A stretch of DNA of 42,520 nucleotides from Planctomycetota bacterium (GTDB lineage Bacteria; Planctomycetota; Phycisphaerae; Phycisphaerales; SM1A02): contig JADFKZ010000007.1 in NCBI GenBank assembly GCA_022564665.1, positions 1-42,520 on the forward strand, in the 5' to 3' direction. The notes under the pieces are model-generated. The model worked only from the letters and a program-made list of their open reading frames with translations, was not told the DNA's origin and did not search any database. Every line of letters begins with the position of its first letter. The first letter of the stretch is position 1. The position numbers were made by a program, and so were the translations under genes. Shown here one piece after another: positions 23,642-30,817 of this stretch.

Positions 23642-24283
23642 ATGCCGGCAACCGTTTCCCACCCTCACCACCCCACGGGGAGGCTCGCCGCCCGCAGCGA
23701 CCCCATTCTTATCCAGGGGTGTCTCGACGGAGAAAAAGAATCCTGGGAGGAGTTGGTGAACCGTTACGGACGGCTGGTGTACTCCGTGGCCCGGCGCTTC
23801 GGCCTGGCCGAGGCGGACGCTCAAGACGTCTTCCAGAACGTCTTCGTTATCGTCTACCGTAAGCTGGCCGGCGTCCGCGACCGCAAGCGTCTGGCCGCCT
23901 GGCTCATCCGCACGACCCAACGAGAGTGCTACCGGCTCGGTGCCCGGGTGGCGGCGCGGGCCGCCGGCGAACAGGACCTTGCCCACGTGGAGGGCCCGGC
24001 CCAAGACCAGGTGGCGGTGTGGGAACGCCGCGTGCTGGTGAGGGTGGCGCTGCGGCGGCTTGGTGGTCGCTGTGAGCAGCTGCTGACGGCGTTGTTTCTC
24101 GCCCCCGGTTGTCCGAACTACGAAACCCTCGCCCAGGAAATGGGAATGAAAATCGGGTCGATCGGCCCCACCCGTGCCCGCTGCTTCCAGAAGCTGGAGC
24201 AGATCCTCAAGGAGTTGGGGTTTAAGGACCAGGACAGCCCAAAAGACGTATCACGTCCATCCCCCCCGCCCTCTGCTCGATAG
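23642..24283 (+). CDS. ECF-type RNA polymerase sigma factor
   Basis: 213 residues. Region 2 is clear: L-V-N-R-Y-G-R-L-V-Y-S-V-A-R-R-F-G-L, then D-A-Q-D-V-F-Q-N-V-F-V-I-V-Y-R-K-L and A-A-W-L-I-R-T-T-Q-R-E-C, the -10 recognition helices. Region 4 is the helix-turn-helix with Y-E-T-L-A-Q-E-M-G-M-K-I-G-S-I-G-P-T-R-A-R-C. Planctomycetes carry many such small sigma factors that switch on a local operon. A short Pro/Ser tail follows region 4. It is followed after 18 bp by an anti-sigma-like gene and then the CHAT and subtilase genes, so it probably controls this operon itself. Confidence 0.88.
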   Translation: MPATVSHPHHPTGRLAARSDPILIQGCLDGEKESWEELVNRYGRLVYSVARRFGLAEADAQDVFQNVFVIVYRKLAGVRDRKRLAAWLIRTTQRECYRLGARVAARAAGEQDLAHVEGPAQDQVAVWERRVLVRVALRRLGGRCEQLLTALFLAPGCPNYETLAQEMGMKIGSIGPTRARCFQKLEQILKELGFKDQDSPKDVSRPSPPPSAR

Positions 24284-24301
24284 ACGACAAGGAATACCGT
24301 C

Positions 24302-24943
24302 ATGAGCTCGCCCACGATCGACTACCGGAAGCTGGTGGCCTACGCGGCGGGGGACCTCCCGGAGACGGAGGCGTCCCAGATAGAGGTCCAGCTGGTTCGA
24401 GACCCACAGGCCGCCGCGACGGTCCGGCATTTTCAGGCGGCGCGCGCGATCATCCAGTCCGATGACGGCCTCGACCCGCCGCCCGAGGCGGTGGCCCGAG
24501 CCTGCTCAATCTTCTCACCGCCGGCGGTCGAACGCTCTGGCAACTGGTGGGAGGCGCTGGAGCAGATCCTGGCGGCGCTGGTCTTCGACAGCCGCGGCCA
24601 ATTGGCGGTTGCGGGGTATCGGTATCGAGGTATCGACGGCGGCTTCCAGCTGTGCTTTGAGTGTGAGCCCGCCGATGTCGAGCTGCAGGTCGAGCCGACC
24701 GAGCGCTTCTCCCGCGAGGTGGAGCCGAGACCGATCTGGCAGGTGATGGGACAGATCGTCGCGGCGCGCCGGGCGCCGAACATAGAGGTCGCCCTGGTTC
24801 GGCAGGGAGCGACCATACCGGTGGCCGAGACCTCCGCCGACAGCCAGGGCATCTTCTCCCTGGAGGCTCCCAGTGGCCGCTACGACCTCTTCATCCGGCA
24901 CGGCAACGGGAGCGTGGTTCTTCGAGATATTGACCTATCGTGA
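24302..24943 (+). CDS. Anti-sigma-like / carboxypeptidase-regulatory-like domain protein
   Basis: 213 residues. The N-terminal 45 residues (Y-R-K-L-V-A-Y-A-A-G-D-L-P-E-T-E-A-S-Q-I) resemble the helical head of anti-sigma factors but lack the zinc His/Cys set. I see no membrane helix, so it should be soluble. The middle (residues about 80-140) holds short strands around Y-R-Y-R-G-I-D-G-G-F-Q-L-C-F. The C-terminus has T-I-P-V-A-E-T-S-A-D-S-Q-G-I-F-S-L-E-A-P-S-G-R-Y, typical of a carboxypeptidase-regulatory-like beta domain. Placed between the sigma factor and the TPR-CHAT gene, with a GTGA overlap to the latter, it is a candidate substrate or binding partner of the CHAT protease (inference). 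Confidence 0.55.
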   Translation: MSSPTIDYRKLVAYAAGDLPETEASQIEVQLVRDPQAAATVRHFQAARAIIQSDDGLDPPPEAVARACSIFSPPAVERSGNWWEALEQILAALVFDSRGQLAVAGYRYRGIDGGFQLCFECEPADVELQVEPTERFSREVEPRPIWQVMGQIVAARRAPNIEVALVRQGATIPVAETSADSQGIFSLEAPSGRYDLFIRHGNGSVVLRDIDLS

Positions 24944-27819
24944 GCATATCAGCTCCAGATTGCGCCGAGCTGCTCGCTGCACTCGAGTCCCAAGAGCCGG
25001 CCGGTCGGATGGCCAGGCTCGAGGCGGCGGGCCCGCCGGACGAGGTGCTTGGGGCGCTTGGCGAGGAGGCGGAGCGTCTGGCCGTTGTCCAGCTCACCCG
25101 AGGTCTGGCTGCCACCGATCTCGTGGTCACGCTTGCCGACGCGGCGGGATCAAAGCTCACCCAGGCGAAAGCGCGTCGTGGACTGGTCAAGGCGCTGGCC
25201 TATGCCGGCCGGTTCGATGAAGCACTGGCGCATTGCCGGGCGGCGACACGGCTGGCCGAGGATGCGGGCGAGGGGATCGAAGCAGCGCGATGCCGGCTGG
25301 TGTCGATGCAGGCACTGGCCGAGCTGGGGCGGTTCGATGAGGCGATCGCGGAGGGTACCAGGGCGCGGTACGCCTTTGTGGACGCAGGGGAGCTCCGCTT
25401 TGCGGCACGCGCCGATGCCAATCTCGGGACGGCGTATCAGCGCCGCGGCATGCCCGAAAAGGCGCTTGCGCATTTCGACGCCGCCCGCCGTGCGCTCGCT
25501 GGCGAGCCGATCACGGCGGCGCAGCTCGACTCCAACCGGGCCGAAGCACTGCTGGCGCTCAACGACTTTCGCGGTGCTGAGCGCGCCTTTGGCGAGGCGC
25601 TGAAGCTGCTGGAGGCGGAGAAAGCCGGCTGGTCGGTCGCGATCGTCGAGGGCAACCTCGCCGACCTGGCCACCCGTTTGGGTCGACTGCGCGAGGCGCT
25701 TTCCTACTTCGAGCGGGCGCGGCGCCACCTGGAGTCCGACGCCTCGGCTGGTCACCTGGCCCGCCTGCTTGCTGAGCAGGCTGACGCCATGGCCCTGCTG
25801 GGTCTGCCGGAGGATGCCCTGCGCGGCTATCGCCGGGCGCTGAGCGAGCTCGATGGGTGCGGGTTGGTACTGGAAGCGGCGCGGGCGCGCGCCGGGATGG
25901 GGAGGGTTCTCCTGGGGCTCGGCGAGTTGACCGAGGCCCAGACGCTGCTGGCGGCCGCCGCGAGGTCCTTTGACGAAATCGGACACTCTGTGGCGGCGGC
26001 GCGTGTGGATATTGTTCGCGGGGAGCTGGCCGCGGTGCAGGGGAGACGCCCCGAGGCGCGGACCCTCATGGCCGGGGCGCTGCGTACGCTTGAGAGCCGG
26101 CCGCTGGATGCGGCCGTCTGCCGCTACCACCTTGCCAGGCTCGACCTTCAGGAGGGCGACCCCACCGCCGCCGAGGCCCAGCTCGCCCCAGCCCTGGATG
26201 CGGCGCGGCGGCTGGACGTCGCGCCTCTTGTGGCGGATCTGCTTCACACGCGGGGCCTCTGCCGGCAGTCACGCGGGAGGCTTGCCGAGGCGGTTGGTGA
26301 TTTGACGGGCGCCGTTGCCCAGATCGAGCGTGTTCGCGGATCGCTTCAGGCGACGCGGTTCCGTGCCGCCTACCTGACCAATCGCCTGGGGGTCTATGAG
26401 GACCTGGTTACCACGCTGCTCACCCACGACGGCGTCGATGCGGTCAGCGGCGCTTTTTTCGCCGCCGAGCAGGCAAAGAGCCGGTCGTTGCTGGATCTCG
26501 TCGGCTCAACGGCCCAGGAGGCCGGGCGGAGCCCTGAGGTGGAGGAGGATCCCGCGACGGCGGCGCTGGCGGGCGAGGTGCGGCGTCTGCGGGGCGAGCT
26601 GAACGCGCTCTACAGCCGGCTCGGCGAGCCGCCCGACAATGATGAGCCAATGCGCCTCGATACGACCGCATGGAGGCGGGAGGTCCGCCGGCGGGAGCGC
26701 GACCTGGAGGCGGTCCAGGGCCGGCTGGCCACCGTCTGCGGCGGTGCGGGGCTTTATGTGCCGACGGCCGACCTTGCCGCCGCGCAGAGGCTTCTCGGCG
26801 CCGACACGATGCTGATCGAGTACTTTCTCGCAGGCGACGAGCTGCTGTGTTTTGTTGTCAGGAATGAGAGCGCGGAGGTCCACCGCGGTCTCGGCGATCC
26901 CGTTGAGCTGGCCGAGGCCGTCAGGCGTTTTCAATTCCAGATCGCTCGCGGGCTCCGTCCCGGTGCGCTGGAGTCACACCGCCGCGATCGGCTCGTCGAC
27001 GACGCGTTGACCTCGCTGGAGGACCTCAGCCGGATCGTCCTGAAGCCTCTGGGCGATCAGGTGGCTGCAGCACGTCGGCTCATCATCATCCCCCATGGGC
27101 CGCTTCACCTGGTTCCCTTTGGTGCGCTTCTTGAGGGCGGCCGCCACCTGATCGAAACTCACGAGCTGACCGTGGCGCCCAGCGCGAGCCTCCTGGTCCA
27201 TTTGAATGGCACCAATTCGAGTCCGCGACCGCCCCAGGCGGATCGATCCCGCCCGGTGCTCGTGGTCGGTGTCGCCGACGAGCACGCACCCGATATCACC
27301 ACCGAAGCGCTCCGGGTGGCGGAGGCCCTGGGGTGTGAGCGGCCGCTTATCGGGGCCGAGGCCACCGTGGCCCGGGTCACCGCGGCTGCGAGAGAGGCCC
27401 GGATCATCCACCTGGCCTGTCACGGGCGTTTCTCGGCGGCGGCCCCCCTGGGCTCGGGGTTGAAGCTGGCCGACGGATGGCTGACCGTCGGCGATATCTA
27501 CCCAATGCGGCTGTGTGCGGAACTCGTCGTGCTCTCTGGCTGCGAGACCGGCAAGAACGTGATCCAGGCCGGCGACGAGTTGGTGGGGTTGCTCAGCGGC
27601 TTCTTCGCCGCCGGTGCCCGCTCCCTGCTGGCGAGCCTGTGGCGGGTCAACGACGAAAGTACCTCGGAATTCATGTCCTGTTTCTATGGTTTGTTGGATA
27701 CTGTGCAGCGCGACGGCATGGGCCTCGCCGCCGCGGTCGGCGAAGCACAGCGGCGGCTGCTGGGCCGACACCGGCATCCGGCGATCTGGGCCCCCTTTGT
27801 CCTGGTTGGGAGACCATGA
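24940..27819 (+). CDS. TPR-CHAT protein (caspase-like protease)
   Basis: 959 residues. The start GTG 24940 overlaps the previous stop (GTGA). Residues about 50-470 are TPR repeats (A-L-A-Y-A-G-R-F-D-E-A-L-A-H-C and many A-x-A-x-x-x-L-G variants). A helical linker with R-R-L-R-G-E-L-N-A-L follows. The C-terminal ~350 residues form a CHAT domain with the His-Cys dyad: H828 in L-A-C-H-G-R-F and C868 in L-S-G-C-E-T-G, then L-L-A-S-L-W-R-V-N-D. CHAT is a caspase/separase relative and usually cleaves a partner once the TPR part senses a signal. No transmembrane segment is visible, so it acts in the cytosol. Its ATGA overlap with the subtilase couples the two proteases. Confidence 0.92.
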   Translation: MSISAPDCAELLAALESQEPAGRMARLEAAGPPDEVLGALGEEAERLAVVQLTRGLAATDLVVTLADAAGSKLTQAKARRGLVKALAYAGRFDEALAHCRAATRLAEDAGEGIEAARCRLVSMQALAELGRFDEAIAEGTRARYAFVDAGELRFAARADANLGTAYQRRGMPEKALAHFDAARRALAGEPITAAQLDSNRAEALLALNDFRGAERAFGEALKLLEAEKAGWSVAIVEGNLADLATRLGRLREALSYFERARRHLESDASAGHLARLLAEQADAMALLGLPEDALRGYRRALSELDGCGLVLEAARARAGMGRVLLGLGELTEAQTLLAAAARSFDEIGHSVAAARVDIVRGELAAVQGRRPEARTLMAGALRTLESRPLDAAVCRYHLARLDLQEGDPTAAEAQLAPALDAARRLDVAPLVADLLHTRGLCRQSRGRLAEAVGDLTGAVAQIERVRGSLQATRFRAAYLTNRLGVYEDLVTTLLTHDGVDAVSGAFFAAEQAKSRSLLDLVGSTAQEAGRSPEVEEDPATAALAGEVRRLRGELNALYSRLGEPPDNDEPMRLDTTAWRREVRRRERDLEAVQGRLATVCGGAGLYVPTADLAAAQRLLGADTMLIEYFLAGDELLCFVVRNESAEVHRGLGDPVELAEAVRRFQFQIARGLRPGALESHRRDRLVDDALTSLEDLSRIVLKPLGDQVAAARRLIIIPHGPLHLVPFGALLEGGRHLIETHELTVAPSASLLVHLNGTNSSPRPPQADRSRPVLVVGVADEHAPDITTEALRVAEALGCERPLIGAEATVARVTAAAREARIIHLACHGRFSAAAPLGSGLKLADGWLTVGDIYPMRLCAELVVLSGCETGKNVIQAGDELVGLLSGFFAAGARSLLASLWRVNDESTSEFMSCFYGLLDTVQRDGMGLAAAVGEAQRRLLGRHRHPAIWAPFVLVGRP

Positions 27820-29315
27820 TCTTTAGACACTTCTGTTCAACTGCGGCGTCGATCTTTCTGTTGATCGCAGGTGCCCCTACCGGTGAGGGTGCCGGACTGC
27901 CGGGAGAGGATCCGCGACTCGGTGACCGGATCATGGTTCGGGTGCTGCCCAACGCCGCCCTGGCCGACTTTACCGGCCTCTTCGAGTCCAACCACGCCGA
28001 TCTGGGCGTGACTCTGACCCCGATCGACGCGATCCCCTCACGTCAGACGCACTTGCTTGCGCTGGGGCTGCGACCGCAAGGGAGCAACCACGGGGTGCTG
28101 GATATCCTCGAGGATGATCTGGACTCAAACCCCGCCTACCGCAGCATTCTGAGCTGGAGCGAGTTTTGCTACCAGGGTGAGGCACCCGAGGGAAAGACCG
28201 GCAGCTTCTGGTTCAACCTCGACAGGGACGACGGACCCTTCTGGGGTCAGTTCGCCACGGGGATGTTCAACCTGAGCCAGACCCACCAGCGGTCAAGGGG
28301 GGCCGGGACCGTCGTCGCGGTCCTGGACACCGGTATCGATCCAGCGCACCCGGTCCTCGGCGGGCGGCTCGCTGCCGGCGGCTTCAACTTCGTCAACGGC
28401 ACCTCCGACACCAGCGATACCGGCGACGGGCGTGACAGCGATGGAGACGGCTTCGTCGACGAGATGGTCGGGCACGGCACGTTCGTAGCCAGCCTGATCG
28501 TGCTGGTAGCGCCGGACGCCAGGATCCTTCCGGTGCGCGTGCTCGACGGCGACGGTGTCAGCGACAGCTGGCTCATCGCCAAGGGTCTCTACCATGCGAT
28601 TGATCAGGGTGTCGACGTCATCAACCTCAGCCTGGGCTCGACCTACAAGTCCGATGCCATTGGGGACGCCCTCCATGAGGCGAGGGAGGCGGGGATCATC
28701 GCCGTAGCGGCGGCGGGCAACCTCAATCGTGCCGAGCCCAGGGAGTTCCCGGCCAACACCCGACAGGCGCTCGGTGTTGCCGCCACCGATGATCTGGATG
28801 TCAAGGCGGCGTTCAGCAACTTTCACCATAAGCTGACCATCGCGGCGCCGGGAGCCAGCGTCCAGATCCAGGCCCCTTCCGGCAGCGCCCAATACGACCC
28901 GGCGCGATCGATCGTCGGCGCGATCCCCGGGGGCGGATACGCGATCTGGCAGGGGACGAGCTTCGCCACGGCCTTCGTCTCCGGCGCCGCCGCGTTGATC
29001 CAAGCGCAGCTGCCTGACCCTGGCCATGGCGAGGCGACCTTTGACCTGATCGAGCGACGGCTCGCCTCGACAGCGGTCGACCTGAGCACACAGAACCCGC
29101 AGTTCGATGACATGCTCGGGGCCGGCCGAATCGACGTTGCTCGGGCGGTGCTGCTTGGCGCCGGCGATCTTGACGGTGACGGGCTCGTCTCCGAGGCGGA
29201 CCTGATGGCGCTGCTGTCCGCGTGGGGTCCATGCGACGAATGCGCCGCCGATCTCGACGGCGACGGTGTCGTGGGCGTCCAAGACCTGCTCGTGGTGATG
29301 GCCAACTGGGACTGA
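27816..29315 (+). CDS. Secreted S8 subtilisin-like protease with dockerin-like C-terminus
   Basis: 499 residues from ATG 27816, which overlaps the CHAT stop (ATGA). The N-terminus is a signal peptide (T-A-A-S-I-F-L-L-I-A-G-A). Residues about 35-150 look like an inhibitor propeptide region. The triad is complete: D171 in V-L-D-T-G-I-D, H220 in G-H-G-T-F-V-A-S, S382 in G-T-S-F-A-T-A. The oxyanion Asn sits in A-A-A-G-N-L-N. The C-terminus has two Ca-loop repeats (L-D-G-D-G-L-V-S-E-A-D-L and L-D-G-D-G-V-V-G-V-Q-D-L) with W-G-P-C, the dockerin-like ending common in Phycisphaerae. It should act outside the cytoplasm. Confidence 0.92.
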   Translation: MIFRHFCSTAASIFLLIAGAPTGEGAGLPGEDPRLGDRIMVRVLPNAALADFTGLFESNHADLGVTLTPIDAIPSRQTHLLALGLRPQGSNHGVLDILEDDLDSNPAYRSILSWSEFCYQGEAPEGKTGSFWFNLDRDDGPFWGQFATGMFNLSQTHQRSRGAGTVVAVLDTGIDPAHPVLGGRLAAGGFNFVNGTSDTSDTGDGRDSDGDGFVDEMVGHGTFVASLIVLVAPDARILPVRVLDGDGVSDSWLIAKGLYHAIDQGVDVINLSLGSTYKSDAIGDALHEAREAGIIAVAAAGNLNRAEPREFPANTRQALGVAATDDLDVKAAFSNFHHKLTIAAPGASVQIQAPSGSAQYDPARSIVGAIPGGGYAIWQGTSFATAFVSGAAALIQAQLPDPGHGEATFDLIERRLASTAVDLSTQNPQFDDMLGAGRIDVARAVLLGAGDLDGDGLVSEADLMALLSAWGPCDECAADLDGDGVVGVQDLLVVMANWD

Positions 29316-29380
29316 GCGGGGTCCGAGAAGCGTCCGTTGGACCACGTGCAGCCGTCGAATTCCCTACCGGCGGCGCCGTT

Positions 29381-29398
29381 GGTAGACCGCGGTCTACC
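29381..29398. promoter_or_regulatory. 18-bp perfect palindrome upstream of the fatty-acid operon
   Basis: GGTAGACCGCGGTCTACC equals its own reverse complement. It lies 109 bp before the thiolase start and 66 bp after the subtilase stop. It fits a TetR/FadR-like dimer operator, or could be part of a stem-loop between operons. A flanking CTACC (29364-29368) pairs with its GGTAG as an alternative fold. No T-tract follows. Confidence 0.45.
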
Positions 29399-29506
29399 TC
29401 GGGGTGGTTCGGCCAATAATGGCTCAGCTCCAAGTCGATATGTCACATGGGTTTGAGGCGGAAGCACTGAACCGCAACGCCGCTGCGGACGTATCGGTTA
29501 TAGGGA

Positions 29507-30817
29507 GTGCACACGGACGTGGACAGCCCGCGAATCGCCATCTTGGAGGGTGTTCGCACACCTTTTTGCACCTCCGGCGGGGTGCTGAAGGAGATCGCGG
29601 CGGACGATCTGGGCGCCATCGTGGTCAGGGAGCTCCTGGCCCGCAGCGGCATCGACCGTCGAGAGGTTGACGAGGTCATCTTCGGCAACGTCGCTCAGCC
29701 CGCCCACGCCGCCAACATCGCGCGTGTGATCGGCCTCAAGGCGGGGCTCACACCTGATGTCGTCAGCCACACCGTCCACCACAACTGCGCCTCGGGCATC
29801 CAGTCGCTGACCACGGCGGCGCTGCACATCGGCGCCGGACAGGCGGACGTCGTGATTGCCGGTGGAACCGAGTCGATGAGCCAGATTCCCCTGCTCTTCG
29901 GCCCGCGTATGACGGCTCTTTTTCTCCGCCTGACCAAGGCAAAGTCGATTGGGCAGCGGCTCGGGGCGTTGGCGTCCTTTCGTCCGGCCCACCTGAGACC
30001 CCTCATTGCGCTGAAGCTCGGGCTGACCGATCCCATCTGCGGTCTGAACATGGGTCAGACCGCAGAGGTGCTCGCCCGTGAGTTCGGCATTTGCCGCCGC
30101 GAGCAGGATGCCTATGCGCTGGCCAGCCACGAGAGAGCGACGCGAGCGGCCGAGGAGGGGTACCCCGACCAGGAGATCGTCCCCGTTGTGGGCCCGCCCC
30201 GCTTCGATCATGCCCAACTGTACGATGACGGTCCGCGGCCCACTCAGTCGCTCGAGGCACTGGCCCGGCTCAGGCCGTACTTCGATCGCCACGCAGGAAC
30301 CGTCACCGTCGGCAACACCTGCCCGCTCACAGACGGTGCCGCGGCGCTGCTCGTCAGCAGCGAGGAGAAGGCTCGCCAACTGGGTATTACGCCGCTGGGT
30401 TTCCTTATCGACTGGACCTTTGCGGCGCTTGACGGCAGGCGGATGGGGCTGGGCCCGGTCTATGCCACCGCAAAGCTCCTGAAGAAGACCGGCCTGAAGC
30501 TTGATCAGTTCGACGTGATCGAGCTCAACGAGGCGTTTGCGGCGCAGGTTCTGGCCAACGAAAAGGCGTTCGCCTCACCCGCCTTCGCCGCTGAGCACCT
30601 CGGCTACACAAACGACGAGGCGGTCGGCGAGCTGGACCGGGAGCGTCTGAACCCCAACGGGGGCGCCATCGCACTCGGTCACCCCGTCGGGGCCACGGGT
30701 GTGCGGCTCGTGCTGACGGCGCTGCGCGAATTGCAGCGACGCCGCGGGCATCGAGGCCTGGCCACGCTCTGCGTGGGGGGCGGGCAGGGTGCCGCCGTCG
30801 TCCTGGAGGCGGCATGA
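29507..30817 (+). CDS. Thiolase (acetyl-CoA acyltransferase, FadI-like)
   Basis: 436 residues of the thiolase family. This enzyme releases acetyl-CoA in the last step of beta-oxidation. The nucleophile is Cys94 in H-H-N-C-A-S-G-I-Q-S. The downstream active-site blocks are G-A-I-A-L-G-H-P-V-G-A-T-G and the proton-transfer Cys in L-C-V-G-G-G-Q-G-A. N-E-A-F-A-A-Q gives the oxyanion segment. The start is GTG 29507 or GTG 29519; TAGGGAG at 29501-29507 is better spaced for the second. It overlaps the next gene by 4 bp (ATGA), so thiolase and FadJ-type subunits are translated together, as expected for a trifunctional complex. Confidence 0.9.
   Translation: MHTDVDSPRIAILEGVRTPFCTSGGVLKEIAADDLGAIVVRELLARSGIDRREVDEVIFGNVAQPAHAANIARVIGLKAGLTPDVVSHTVHHNCASGIQSLTTAALHIGAGQADVVIAGGTESMSQIPLLFGPRMTALFLRLTKAKSIGQRLGALASFRPAHLRPLIALKLGLTDPICGLNMGQTAEVLAREFGICRREQDAYALASHERATRAAEEGYPDQEIVPVVGPPRFDHAQLYDDGPRPTQSLEALARLRPYFDRHAGTVTVGNTCPLTDGAAALLVSSEEKARQLGITPLGFLIDWTFAALDGRRMGLGPVYATAKLLKKTGLKLDQFDVIELNEAFAAQVLANEKAFASPAFAAEHLGYTNDEAVGELDRERLNPNGGAIALGHPVGATGVRLVLTALRELQRRRGHRGLATLCVGGGQGAAVVLEAA

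Noticed and set aside
25150-26247. 365-codon minus-strand open frame
   Set aside because: Antisense to the TPR repeats of the CHAT gene; composition is that of a shadow frame.
27477-27815. Upstream extension of the subtilase
   Set aside because: It overlaps the CHAT catalytic region in another frame; ATG 27816 with ATGA coupling and a signal peptide is far better.
24940-27819. Relation to a type III-E CRISPR (Craspase) locus
   Set aside because: A TPR-CHAT protein and a sigma factor are present, but there is no CRISPR array or cas gene anywhere in the window.
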